DNA of 64,000 nt, taken from the NCBI RefSeq assembly GCF_000308695.1, contig NZ_BAGG01000261.1, positions 1 through 64,000 on the forward strand, read 5' to 3'. The notes beneath the pieces were generated by a model. The model ran no database searches. It was not told where the DNA came from and saw nothing but the letters and a program-made list of their open reading frames with translations. Every line of letters begins with the position of its first letter. Position 1 is the first letter of the stretch. The stretch is from Nocardia takedensis NBRC 100417. Its GTDB lineage: Bacteria > Actinomycetota > Actinomycetes > Mycobacteriales > Mycobacteriaceae. Positions 33,998 through 43,016 of the stretch are shown here, in pieces. Made by a program: the position numbers and the translations under genes.

Positions 33998-35091
33998 CGC
34001 GGCGCTCCTTGCCATCGGTCGCCGAGACGGGCGAGCATGTGCTGCAGCGAACCGACGAAAGCCGTCCAGTCGTTGGCGTCGGGCAGTCGGCCGCCGGGCG
34101 TTCCCGGGAATCCGGGATCGGGAACCGCGCCGACGGCGAGCTGCGCCAGATCGACCTGGACGTGCCCGTTGGGGCCGCTGATCATCTTCAGCACCACCTT
34201 CAGCATGGTGTTGAGTTCGTCCAGATCGGCTTCGGGATTGATCGCGGCGGCGTTGAGTCCGGCCGCGAGCCGATTCACGTTGGCCGCCATGCTCTGATCG
34301 TTGGCGCCCGCGACGCTGGGGAACCGCGCCACCTGGGTGGTGATGGTGTGCAGGCGGTCGGTCAGGGTGGCGAAGGAGTCGGTCTCCTCGGCCAGCACCG
34401 CCAAGGCGGGGCCCGCGGCGGTGACGGTGTCGGTGAGCGTGGTCTTCTGCGTGGCCAGGACGCCGCTGAGGTCGGCGGCGGAGTTCAGCACCTGGTCGAT
34501 CCGGTTGGAGCGGGCGGTGAGCGTGCCCAGCAGCGCGCGGGTCTCGGCGAGCAGTTCGGCCAGTCGGTCGCCGCGCCCGCCGACGTGTTCGCCGAGTGCG
34601 GAGATGACGGCGGTGAGGTGCTCGATCGCGCCGCCGTTGACCAGCAGCGAGGCGCGGGTGAGCATCTCCTCGATGGTCGAGGCGGCCGAGGTCGACTCCA
34701 GCGGGATCGTGCCGCCGTCGGCCAACAGCGCACCGCCCGGCGGCGGTTCCGGCGGCGGTTTCATCGCGACGAACACATCGCCCATCGGCGTGGCCGAACG
34801 CAGTTGCGCCGCGGTGCCGACCGGCAGGCGGACCTGCGCGGTGATGCGCAGGGTGACCACGGCGGTGTAGTCGCGCGCGGACATGGCCTCGACCTGGCCG
34901 ATGTCGGCGCCGTTGAGTTTGACCTTCGCCTCGGCGGGCAGGTTCAGCGCGTTGCCGAAGGTGGCCGTCAGGGTGTAGGTGTCGCCGCCGAGTCCCGGTG
35001 CGGGCAGCGGCAGTTGGTCCAGACCGGTAGCGCATCCGGTGCACGACAGCGCGAGGACGACGCTCGCGGCCACCAGGTTTCGGTTTCTCAT
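33994..35091 (-). CDS. mceE: MceE-type lipoprotein
   Basis: 365 residues. Lipoprotein signal MRNRNLVAASVVLALSCTGC with lipobox SCTGC, MCE domain (YTLTATFGNALNLPAEAKVKLNGADIG) and helical tail. It corresponds to the LprK-type lipoprotein subunit. ATGA overlaps on both sides. Confidence 0.93.
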   Translation of the reverse strand: MRNRNLVAASVVLALSCTGCATGLDQLPLPAPGLGGDTYTLTATFGNALNLPAEAKVKLNGADIGQVEAMSARDYTAVVTLRITAQVRLPVGTAAQLRSATPMGDVFVAMKPPPEPPPGGALLADGGTIPLESTSAASTIEEMLTRASLLVNGGAIEHLTAVISALGEHVGGRGDRLAELLAETRALLGTLTARSNRIDQVLNSAADLSGVLATQKTTLTDTVTAAGPALAVLAEETDSFATLTDRLHTITTQVARFPSVAGANDQSMAANVNRLAAGLNAAAINPEADLDELNTMLKVVLKMISGPNGHVQVDLAQLAVGAVPDPGFPGTPGGRLPDANDWTAFVGSLQHMLARLGDRWQGAPR

Positions 35092-36191
35092 CGCCCCGCC
35101 TTCTGCGCCAGACCCATCAGGATCGCGGTGAGTCCGTAATCCGGCCCCATGTCGCGCATGTCGCCGGTCGCGCAGCCCATGCTGGTGAGCTGCAACAGAT
35201 TGCAGACCTCCTTGAGCATCTGACCGTCGAGCAGGACGCGGTTGAGGTCCACCGAGGCGCGCAGCGCGCCGACCTCGTGATCGATGGCGTTGTAGGCGTT
35301 GTCGGTGACCATCGGGAATATGTCGAGGAATTCGGCGAGGTTGTAGTCGTAGGCGGCCAACGAGGAGGTCACGGTGTCGGCGTTGCCCAGCAGGCCGGCG
35401 ATGGTGGGCTGGTGGCGGCGCAGCAGGTCGGTGACCTGGGCGATGATCCGGTTCAGCGCCGCGCCGGTATCGCCGGAGCCCAACCCCTGCTCCCCCAGGA
35501 AATCGCTCAACGAGGCCACCGCGGAGCCGAATTCGCGCAACGTCCGGTCGTTGCGGGCGGCGGTCGCGGTGAGCGAGTCGAGGTTGGTCACGACTTCGGT
35601 GATCGCGTCGCGGGTGGCCGCACCCCCGTCGGGCCCCTGCCGCAGAGCGGTGGAGAGTTCGCCGAGGGCGGTGCGCATATCCGCGCCGTTGCCCTCGACG
35701 GCGGCCGCGCCCAGGTTCATCAGGTCCGCGACCGGACCCGCGCCGTCACCGTCGCCGCCCAACGAGGTCGCCAGTTTCTGGGTCATCGACAGCAACGCGT
35801 CGAATTCGACCGGGGTCTTGGTGTGCGCGGTGTCCAGGACCGCGCCGTCGGCCAGGGTCGGGCCGTCGCGATAGACGGGCGTCAATTCGATGTGGCGGTC
35901 GGTGAGCACCGAATCCGACACCGAGACCGCCTGCACGTCGGCGGGCAGACGGATCGCGCCGTCCACGCGCATCTCGACCTCGACGTCCGCGCCGCGCGTC
36001 TGGATGCGCACGATCTTCCCCACGCGCATCCCGAGCACCGAGACCGCGTTGCCCTCGTAGAGGCCGTTGGCGGTCGCGAAATGGGCGGTCACGGTGGTGG
36101 TGTCCGCGCCGGGACCACCCGCGCACCCCGCCAGGCAGGCGGCGCCCAGGGCTAGAGCGGCGAGTTTGAGGGTGTGCAGGCTGACGCTCAT
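35088..36191 (-). CDS. mceD: MceD-position protein with its own lipobox
   Basis: 367 residues. ATG 36191 (overlap with mceC). MCE domain begins TTVTAHFATANGLYEGNAVSVLGMRVGKI. Unlike the usual MceD, which has an uncleaved N-terminal membrane helix, this one has a lipoprotein signal, LKLAALALGAACLAGC. Contains several Cys near the C-terminus (EVCNLLQLTSMGCATG). So two of the six Mce subunits here appear to be lipid-anchored. Confidence 0.9.
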   Translation of the reverse strand: MSVSLHTLKLAALALGAACLAGCAGGPGADTTTVTAHFATANGLYEGNAVSVLGMRVGKIVRIQTRGADVEVEMRVDGAIRLPADVQAVSVSDSVLTDRHIELTPVYRDGPTLADGAVLDTAHTKTPVEFDALLSMTQKLATSLGGDGDGAGPVADLMNLGAAAVEGNGADMRTALGELSTALRQGPDGGAATRDAITEVVTNLDSLTATAARNDRTLREFGSAVASLSDFLGEQGLGSGDTGAALNRIIAQVTDLLRRHQPTIAGLLGNADTVTSSLAAYDYNLAEFLDIFPMVTDNAYNAIDHEVGALRASVDLNRVLLDGQMLKEVCNLLQLTSMGCATGDMRDMGPDYGLTAILMGLAQKAGR

Positions 36192-37249
36192 CGGCAGTCC
36201 TCGAGGTAGGGGGCTCGGCCCGCCGAGACGGCGGTGGCGCTCAGCGCGCACATCCAGGAGTCGAAGAAGGCCCCGTCGGGGGCGTTGGCGTCGAGTTCGA
36301 CGCCCGTGCCGGTGGCGTTGGCGAACAGTCGCCACGGCACCGGCAGGATCTGCAAGGTGTTGCGCAGCAGGTCGTCGTGCCGGGCGATCATCGCGGTCAT
36401 GTCGTGCAGGTCGACCAGAAGCTGTTCGATCTCGGCGTGCTCGCCGACCACGATCGGTTCCAGTTGCCGGACCAGGGCCGTGGTCGCCTCCAGCAGTCGC
36501 CGCAAGGCGTCGCGGCGGGCGTTGATCTGCTGGAGCAGGGTGCGCCCGCGCCCGACCACCGCCGCGAGATCGGCCTGCTGACCGTCGACCACGTCGGTGA
36601 GATGTCCGGTGCTGGTCAACAGCGCGCCGATCTGCTCGCGGCGCTGGGCGATGACGGCCGAGAGCGACCGCACGTCGCGCAGGATGCCCGGGACCAGGGT
36701 CGGCACGCCGCCGAGGCCCTGTGACAGCGCGGTCATCGAATCGGCGATCCGGTCGGCGTCGATCTGGTCGAAGGTGGCGGTGGCGTCCTGCAACGCCGTC
36801 TCAAGATCGTAGGGAACGGTGGTGCGGGACAACGCGATCCGCCCGTCGGGCAACTCCCCCGCCCCGCCCGAGCGCAGTTCGACATACCGCGAGCCGAGCA
36901 GGGTGGTGAGTTTGATGGCGGCCTCGGTGTCGGCCCCCAGCGCGACGGCGTCGTCACCGATCTTCATGGTGACCTCGACGTGATCGCCCGCCAGTCGGAC
37001 GTCGGTCACCGTGCCGACGGGGATGCCCGCCCAGGTGACCGCGTCGCCCGGACCGATCCCGGCGGCCTGGGCGAAATCGGCGCGCAGGGTGCGCTCACCC
37101 AGGTGCAGCGACTGGATACCGACCGTCACCAGGGTGATCAGGACCAGCAGGGCCACCGCGATCAGCCCGATCCGCAGCGAGGTGTCCACCTCCGACGGCC
37201 GACCGGCCGGGGCCGCGCGGCGGGGCAGCAGGGATTTCGGTCGTCTCAT
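36188..37249 (-). CDS. mceC: MceC lipid transport subunit
   Basis: 353 residues. Arg-rich cytoplasmic N-terminus, TM segment (IGLIAVALLVLITLVTVGI), MCE domain (RTLRADFAQAAGIGPGDAVTWAGIPVGTV) and coiled-coil-like helical region, ending in a Cys-containing tail (WMCALSATAVSAGRAPYLEDC). It starts 7 nt after the mceB stop. Confidence 0.92.
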   Translation of the reverse strand: MRRPKSLLPRRAAPAGRPSEVDTSLRIGLIAVALLVLITLVTVGIQSLHLGERTLRADFAQAAGIGPGDAVTWAGIPVGTVTDVRLAGDHVEVTMKIGDDAVALGADTEAAIKLTTLLGSRYVELRSGGAGELPDGRIALSRTTVPYDLETALQDATATFDQIDADRIADSMTALSQGLGGVPTLVPGILRDVRSLSAVIAQRREQIGALLTSTGHLTDVVDGQQADLAAVVGRGRTLLQQINARRDALRRLLEATTALVRQLEPIVVGEHAEIEQLLVDLHDMTAMIARHDDLLRNTLQILPVPWRLFANATGTGVELDANAPDGAFFDSWMCALSATAVSAGRAPYLEDCR

Positions 37250-37256
37250 CGTCCAC

Positions 37257-38294
37257 CTACCTACAGATCGCGGAGTGCTGCGGCCGACCGGTCGGCGAGG
37301 AGGCGCCGAGGATCTGCGAGATCATCGAATCGATGCCGGGGACGACGCTGAAGCCGATGTCGCAGACGTAGGCGTTGACCCACGCGCCGCTGTCGGTGGC
37401 GCGCACCATGGCTTGCATCAGCAGCGGGATGTTGAAGCCCAGGAACGCGAACTTCTCCCGCCCCTCGACGAAGTGGTTCGCGAAACCCGGTTCGCGCCGG
37501 ACGAATTCGTTCAGCGAAGGGGATGCGCCGTCGACCACTTCGGCGGCGTCGGAGAGCACCGCGGCAATCCCGGTGGTCTGCTCGATCAGGGTGTCGCGAC
37601 GTTCCTCGAGCCCGTCGAAGATCTTGCGGGTCTGGGTGATCGTGGCCCCCATCGCCGAACTCTGGCCTGCCAGCGCGGTCATCACCGCGGCCAAGTTGTC
37701 GATGAGCGTGCCGAGGATCTTGTCCGGTCCCGCGAAAGTCTGCGCCAGGGTGGCGGTCTCGGTGATCAGCGCGGCCACCGCACCGTCGTCGCCTTGCAGC
37801 GCCCGGATCAGCGCCGAGGTCAAGTTGTCGACATCGGCGGGGTCGAGGGTGCTGAACAACGGTTGGAAACCGTTGAGCAGCGAGGAGATGTCGAAGGAGG
37901 GTTGCGTGTGTTCGAGCGGAATCCGCGCGCCCGGCGGCAGCGGCGTGGGATCGCCGAAGTCGCCCAGACTCAGGCCGAGATAGCGCTGGCCGATCAGGTT
38001 CTGATACGTGACCGAAGCCAGCGTGTTGCCGAACACGGTCTGGTCGCGGCGCAGCCGGAAGGCGACCCGGGCGTTCGGGCCGTCGATGTCGATCGCGTCC
38101 ACTCGCCCCACCTGCACGCCCGCCACCCGCACGTCATCCCCGACGCGCAGGCCCGACACGTCGGTGAAGGTCGCGTAATAGGTGTCGGTGTCGCCGGTCA
38201 CGTCACGTTGCAGCGTCACGTGCACCATCCAGGTCAGCAGCGCGGCGACGAGCAGGAACGCCGTCAGGCCGATCAGGTCGCGTCCGTACTTCAT
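37257..38294 (-). CDS. mceB: MceB lipid transport subunit
   Basis: 345 residues from ATG 38294, overlapping the mceA stop. TM segment LIGLTAFLLVAALLTWMVHV, MCE domain (TYYATFTDVSGLRVGDDVRVAGVQVGRV), helical region, and the MceB-like end with Cys pairs (AYVCDIGFSV and HSAIC). Confidence 0.92.
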   Translation of the reverse strand: MKYGRDLIGLTAFLLVAALLTWMVHVTLQRDVTGDTDTYYATFTDVSGLRVGDDVRVAGVQVGRVDAIDIDGPNARVAFRLRRDQTVFGNTLASVTYQNLIGQRYLGLSLGDFGDPTPLPPGARIPLEHTQPSFDISSLLNGFQPLFSTLDPADVDNLTSALIRALQGDDGAVAALITETATLAQTFAGPDKILGTLIDNLAAVMTALAGQSSAMGATITQTRKIFDGLEERRDTLIEQTTGIAAVLSDAAEVVDGASPSLNEFVRREPGFANHFVEGREKFAFLGFNIPLLMQAMVRATDSGAWVNAYVCDIGFSVVPGIDSMISQILGASSPTGRPQHSAICR

Positions 38295-39535
38295 CGCGGT
38301 TCTCCCGTCGGATCGGCTTCGGGCGGTGCGAGGCCGAGAAGCTGTGCGAGGTCGACGGTTTCGACGGGTGTGCCGAGCAGTTCGGCGAAACGCCTGCGCT
38401 GTTCCTCGGTGCCGGGCGACCGGTCGAGACTGTCGATCACCGACGGACCCGCCGCGGGACCGTTCGCGCAACTGGCCCCGGCCAATTCGCCGTAGCGGGG
38501 ACAGTCGGTGCGGGTGTACTGCTTGTGCGGGGTGAGCTCGAGGATCACCTTCGCCGCGCCGCTCTGGGTCTCGGCCTTCCAGAAATCGGTGGCGAACACG
38601 TGGGCGACCCGGGTCTGGGAGGTGGTCATCTGCACGAAGTTGTCGCTGCCCGCCGCGAGCACCCCCAGCACCGGTCCGAGTCTGCTGTTCAGGTCGATGA
38701 GGGTGTCGGTCCGGTTGTTCAGCGCCCCGCCCACGGTCGTGGTGGTGGCGATGCTCCCGGTCAACAGGTCGGCCAGGCGTTGGCGCTGTTCGGCCACGCT
38801 GCGCATCGGGCCCACCGCGCTGTGCAGCGCGGAGAGCAGGTCGGGGGTCGACTGCTGGAGTCCGGTCACCGCGTCGGCCAGGTCCACCAGCAGGGAGGAT
38901 TCCGCGCCGGAGTCGGCTTCGGCGTTGAAGGCGCGCACGATCCGGTCGAGTTGGCTCGCCGCCAGCAGCGCGTCCTCGCCCCGACCGCGGGTGGCGCGTT
39001 CGACGGTCTCCAGGATGCCGACGGTGGGGTCGGAGTCGGGGCGGCCCACGGCGGCGACCAGACGGCTCAGCGCGGTCAACGACGTCTGCAGTTGCACGGA
39101 CGCCCGACTGTGGTCCTCGGAGATCGACGCGCCCGAGGTCAACGCCGGACCGGGACCGTTGTCGATCAACTGCACCGACGGCACCGCGAACACGTTGCTG
39201 GGCACCACCCGCGCGGTCACCGTCGCCGGAATCCCCGACGCGTGCGCCGGGACCAGATCGATGCGCACCTCGTTCGGCCGTCCCGCCGTCGCGGGCACGA
39301 CCTCGGCCACACTGCCCACCAGCACGCCCCGGTATTTCACGTCCGAGCGCTTCGGCAGTCCGTCGCCGACGTCGACCAGCAGGGCGGTGACCTCCACCGT
39401 CGGCGCGAACGCGCCCTCCGAACGCGCGATCATCGCGGAGACGGTGGCGGTCAGCACCGCCAGCACCGCCAGACCCCGCACGAAAAGGCCCGCGTTGGAA
39501 AGGTTCCGGTCCTCGGCCTCGAAGACTATCGACAT
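38291..39535 (-). CDS. mceA: MceA lipid transport subunit
   Basis: 414 residues. TM segment (GLFVRGLAVLAVLTATVSAM), MCE domain (VEVTALLVDVGDGLPKRSDVKYRGVLVGSV), and a helical domain followed by a C-terminal domain with Cys residues (TDCPRYGELAGASC). First Mce subunit after the two permease genes, as in all mce operons. Starts 4 nt after the yrbEB stop. Confidence 0.92.
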   Translation of the reverse strand: MSIVFEAEDRNLSNAGLFVRGLAVLAVLTATVSAMIARSEGAFAPTVEVTALLVDVGDGLPKRSDVKYRGVLVGSVAEVVPATAGRPNEVRIDLVPAHASGIPATVTARVVPSNVFAVPSVQLIDNGPGPALTSGASISEDHSRASVQLQTSLTALSRLVAAVGRPDSDPTVGILETVERATRGRGEDALLAASQLDRIVRAFNAEADSGAESSLLVDLADAVTGLQQSTPDLLSALHSAVGPMRSVAEQRQRLADLLTGSIATTTTVGGALNNRTDTLIDLNSRLGPVLGVLAAGSDNFVQMTTSQTRVAHVFATDFWKAETQSGAAKVILELTPHKQYTRTDCPRYGELAGASCANGPAAGPSVIDSLDRSPGTEEQRRRFAELLGTPVETVDLAQLLGLAPPEADPTGEPR

Positions 39536-39539
39536 GGCT

Positions 39540-40394
39540 TCACCCGCTTATCCTCGAACCGGCGTCGAATCCCCACAGCGCCAAGGTCATCAGCAGATTC
39601 ACCGAGATCATCACGGTGATGCTCGCGCGCATCGCCCGCCCGGCCGCCACGCCGACGCCCTGCGGTCCGCCGCGCGCGTAATAGCCGTAGTAGCACTGGA
39701 TCATGGTCGTGACGATGACGAAGACGATGGCCTTGACCAGCGAATACAAGATGTCGGTGCCGCTGAGCACCAGATCGAAATAGTGTTCGTAGGTGCCGAA
39801 GGACTGGCCGCCGATCACCCCGACGAACAACTCCACCGCGATGTAGTCCGCGGCCAATCCCGCCAGGAACAACGGGATCACGGCCACCACCGCCGCGATC
39901 AACCGCGTCGAGACCAGGAACGGGATCGGACGGATCGCGATCGCGTCGAGCGCGTCGATCTCCTCGGCGATCCGCATGGCCCCCAACTGCGCGGTGAACC
40001 GGCAGCCCGCTTGGGCGGCGAAGGCGATCGAGGCCATGATGGGAGCCAACTCCCGCGTCGCGGCGGTCGCGGCGATCATGCCCGTCGCGGGTTCCATGCC
40101 GAGCAGTTTCAACGCGTTGAAGCCCTCGATGCCGACGATGCCGCCTGCCGCGGCCCCCAGGATGATCATCACCCCCGCGGTGCCGCCGCCGACGATCAGC
40201 GAACCGTTGCCCCAGGTGACATCGGACAGGATGCGCAACGTCTCCGTGCGATAGTGCCGCAGCGCCAACGGAATCGAGACCACGGTCCGCACGAAGAAGG
40301 TCATCATGTGGCCGAGGCGGATGACGCCCAGCCACGGCGGCCGCCCCACCGCGATCACGGGGCGCACCACGCGCGGACGATGAACGGTGGCCAT
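39540..40394 (-). CDS. yrbEB: YrbEB/MlaE-type permease subunit
   Basis: 284 residues, ATG 40394 overlapping the yrbEA stop by one base. Five or six membrane segments (GVMIILGAAAGGIVGI, STRLIAAVVAVIPLFLAGL, AIVFVIVTTMIQCYYGYYA, ITVMISVNLLMTLALWG) and the EExxxLxA coupling motif, AEEIDALDAIAI. The permease half of the ABC-type lipid importer; the ATPase is encoded elsewhere, as usual. Confidence 0.93.
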   Translation of the reverse strand: MATVHRPRVVRPVIAVGRPPWLGVIRLGHMMTFFVRTVVSIPLALRHYRTETLRILSDVTWGNGSLIVGGGTAGVMIILGAAAGGIVGIEGFNALKLLGMEPATGMIAATAATRELAPIMASIAFAAQAGCRFTAQLGAMRIAEEIDALDAIAIRPIPFLVSTRLIAAVVAVIPLFLAGLAADYIAVELFVGVIGGQSFGTYEHYFDLVLSGTDILYSLVKAIVFVIVTTMIQCYYGYYARGGPQGVGVAAGRAMRASITVMISVNLLMTLALWGFDAGSRISG

Positions 40395-41257
40395 CACAGT
40401 GTCGTTCTCGGGAACAGGATCGTGTACAACTCGGTGAACCCGAGGTTGACCACCATCAGCACGACGATCGAGGCCACCACCGCGGCGTTCACCGAATTCG
40501 CGACGCCGCCCGGTCCGCCCCGGGCGCTCAACCCTTTCTCGCAGGCGATGACGGTGACGATCACCCCGAACACCGCGGCTTTGACCATCGCCAGATACAG
40601 GTCGCCCGCGGTCGCGAACGAGGAGAAGGTGGCCAGGTAGCTGCCGGGCGTCCCGTCCTGGACGTAGACGTTGAACAGATAGCCCGCGAGGAACCCGACG
40701 AAACAACTGACGCCGGTCAACGCCATGGCGACCACGATGCCCGCGGCCAGTCTCGGCACCACCAACCGCCGCAGCACCGACACGCCCATGACCTCCATGG
40801 CGTCGATCTCCTCGCGGATCTTGCGCGACCCCAGATCCGCGCACAGCGCCGACCCCACCGCCGCGGCGAGCAGGATCGCGGTGACCAACGGCGCGGACTG
40901 CCGGATCACGGCCAGTCCGCTGGCCGCGCCCGCCAGCGCCGTGGCGCCGACCTGTCCGGCCAACAACCCGAACTGGATCGAGAGCGTCGCGCTGATCGGC
41001 AGCGCCACCGCCACCGTGGGCAGCAGCGAGGTCTTGACCATGAACGCGGCCTGGGTGACGAACTCACCGAAGGGAAACTTCCCCGCCGCGCTGTCGGTGA
41101 CCAGGTAGCGCACGGCGTCGCGGCCTAGCACGACCTGTCGGCCGACCGTCCGCAGCGCCGCCAGCGGATGTCGGTCCGCGTAGCCCTTGGACCACTGTTT
41201 GATCTCGGCGCCGGGGGTGGGAGTCGTGGGGGCTGGGGTCGGGTGCTCCATTGTCAC
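40394..41257 (-). CDS. yrbEA: YrbEA/MlaE-type permease subunit
   Basis: 287 residues. MlaE-family permease with the coupling motif REEIDAMEVMGV and hydrophobic segments such as LLPTVAVALPISATLSIQFG, GLAVIRQSAPLVTAILLAAAVGSAL and VVASIVVLMVVNLGFTELY. The N-terminal 25 residues are Pro/Thr-rich. The upstream VWA frame runs 194 nt into this gene, so either the VWA end or this start may be misplaced; the region from about HPLAALRTVGRQVV on is conserved-looking and certainly translated. Confidence 0.92.
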   Translation of the reverse strand: MTMEHPTPAPTTPTPGAEIKQWSKGYADRHPLAALRTVGRQVVLGRDAVRYLVTDSAAGKFPFGEFVTQAAFMVKTSLLPTVAVALPISATLSIQFGLLAGQVGATALAGAASGLAVIRQSAPLVTAILLAAAVGSALCADLGSRKIREEIDAMEVMGVSVLRRLVVPRLAAGIVVAMALTGVSCFVGFLAGYLFNVYVQDGTPGSYLATFSSFATAGDLYLAMVKAAVFGVIVTVIACEKGLSARGGPGGVANSVNAAVVASIVVLMVVNLGFTELYTILFPRTTL

Positions 41258-43016
41258 CGCGAACCTCTTCTCTGCGGGACGGCGGGCTCAGGGAAACCGC
41301 GCGCGCCGTCGCTTCGGCTGTCTCATCGTGACCGTGGGGTGGGGCCGCGAGTTCGCGCAGCGGTCCCAGGAACAGTTCGTCCATGCGCGGGCTGAGTTCG
41401 GCCAGTGTCGCCGCGCCCGCGTAGCCCGCCGCGCCGAACACTCGTTCCAGCGCGTCGGCCCCGGTGGCCGCGCCCACCGTCAGGCACAGGCAGGCCACGC
41501 CGTCACCGCGCAGTTCCTCGAGTGCCTTGTTGGCGTCGGCCTCGGCGTAACGGCCCTCGTAGCCGTCGTCGTAGGGGAAGCCGTCCGACAGCACCAGCAG
41601 CAGCCGGTTCTGCGTTCCCGCTTCGTTTTTCAGGATCTCGCCCGCGCCGCGGATGCCCGCGCCCAGCCGGGTGTAGTTCGAGGGTTGCAGTTGATTGAGT
41701 CGCGCCCGGCCCACCGCGCCGAACCGTTGGTCGAAGGTCTTGATCGCGGGCAGGTGCACGGCGTGCCGCCCCTGCGAACGGAAGGCGTAGACCGCGACGC
41801 GATCCCCGAGTTCCTCGAGGGTCAGCGCCAACGTCGCGGCGGCGCGGCGCTGGTGATCGTGCACGGCCAGCCCCTCTGGATCGGTGTCGGTGGCCGAACC
41901 GGAGGCGTCGATCAGGATCAGCACACCGAGGTTGCGCGAGAGCTTGCGCCGTTCCAGGTAGACGTTGTCCGGCGGCGAATACCCCGATCGCAGGTCCACG
42001 ACCAGGTCGATGAGCGCCTCGATGTCGAGGTCGTCGCCGTCGGGCCGCCCGCGCAGCACCTTCGGCCCCAGCCCGACCCGCGACAGTCTGCGCCGCAGTA
42101 CCTCGTCGTGGGCGACCCCGGCCGCGGCGATATCGGCCGCGACCGTCAACGGGAAGTCGATCACCCGGCACCAGTCCGCCCGATACCGGTTGTTGTGCAC
42201 GTCCCACTCCGGGAACAGCGCCCCGCCGACCCCGGTCGCCGCACCGGGAGTTCCGTTGTCGGTGAACCGGATCCGCGTCGGCACGGGCCGCGCGTTCGGC
42301 CCGGGTTCGCGAGCCCGGCGCACGGCCCGCGCGGGGGTGTCCGCGCCCGCGCTGCCGTCGCCGGGGCCGCGCGAGGTGCCCAGGATCTTGCGCAACTGGT
42401 CCGACAGCGTCTTCGAGTTGAACAGCGGATTCTCGAACAGCTTCATGATCCGGCTCTGCCCGGAGCGCCCCTGGTCGTCGCCGTCGTCCTCCTCTTCCGG
42501 GTCTGGAGTGTCGAGAAGGTCGAATTCCAAACGCAATTCGGCATCGGTGGCGCGACCGCCCGTCCCCGGGTCGGACCGCAGCAGCAGCGACGGTTTCACC
42601 ACGCCGAACCACTCCGGCGGGTCGGGCACCGCCGTGCGACCGCGGGCCAGCGCGAGGGACTCCTCGGCCGTGGCCGTCGTCGGCGGTTCCGCCAGGTCGG
42701 CGGCGAGCGGAATCCGCGGGGCCAGGTCGGCGAGGACCCGACGCCCTTCCAGCGACAGGTAGCGGCGCGCGATCACCGGCCGGGCGCGCAGCGCCTTGAC
42801 CAGGTGCTGATCCAGACTGCCCGCGCCCAGCAGGGAGCTCTGGACCAGCACTTCGCGGCGCTGCCCGTCCACGGTGTCCGCCGAGACGAACACCGCGCGG
42901 CCGTTGGTGTGCGCCGCCTCGCCCGCGCGCACCCGCACCACCTCGAGCGACCGGCCCGCCACGAAGGCGGCGAGCAACCGGAACCGCTCGAGACCGTGCT
43001 GGTCCACGGCGTTCAC
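41064..43016 (-). CDS. VWA-domain protein (NorD/CbbO-like)
   Basis: 650 residues from GTG 43016 (GTGA overlap with the MoxR gene). Long N-terminal region with an acidic stretch (DPEEEDDGDD), then a C-terminal von Willebrand A domain with the metal motif DASGS (GVLILIDASGSATDTDP) and RLLLVLSDGFPYDDGY. MoxR-VWA pairs act as chaperones or activators for metal centres or complexes. The last 60-65 residues (after about AAPPHGHDE) are Arg/Pro-rich and lie antiphase over yrbEA, so the native stop may have been lost by an indel. Confidence 0.82.
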   Translation of the reverse strand: MNAVDQHGLERFRLLAAFVAGRSLEVVRVRAGEAAHTNGRAVFVSADTVDGQRREVLVQSSLLGAGSLDQHLVKALRARPVIARRYLSLEGRRVLADLAPRIPLAADLAEPPTTATAEESLALARGRTAVPDPPEWFGVVKPSLLLRSDPGTGGRATDAELRLEFDLLDTPDPEEEDDGDDQGRSGQSRIMKLFENPLFNSKTLSDQLRKILGTSRGPGDGSAGADTPARAVRRAREPGPNARPVPTRIRFTDNGTPGAATGVGGALFPEWDVHNNRYRADWCRVIDFPLTVAADIAAAGVAHDEVLRRRLSRVGLGPKVLRGRPDGDDLDIEALIDLVVDLRSGYSPPDNVYLERRKLSRNLGVLILIDASGSATDTDPEGLAVHDHQRRAAATLALTLEELGDRVAVYAFRSQGRHAVHLPAIKTFDQRFGAVGRARLNQLQPSNYTRLGAGIRGAGEILKNEAGTQNRLLLVLSDGFPYDDGYEGRYAEADANKALEELRGDGVACLCLTVGAATGADALERVFGAAGYAGAATLAELSPRMDELFLGPLRELAAPPHGHDETAEATARAVSLSPPSRREEVRGDNGAPDPSPHDSHPRRRDQTVVQGLRGPTSAGGAADGRPTGRARPRRRALPGHRQRGGEVSLR

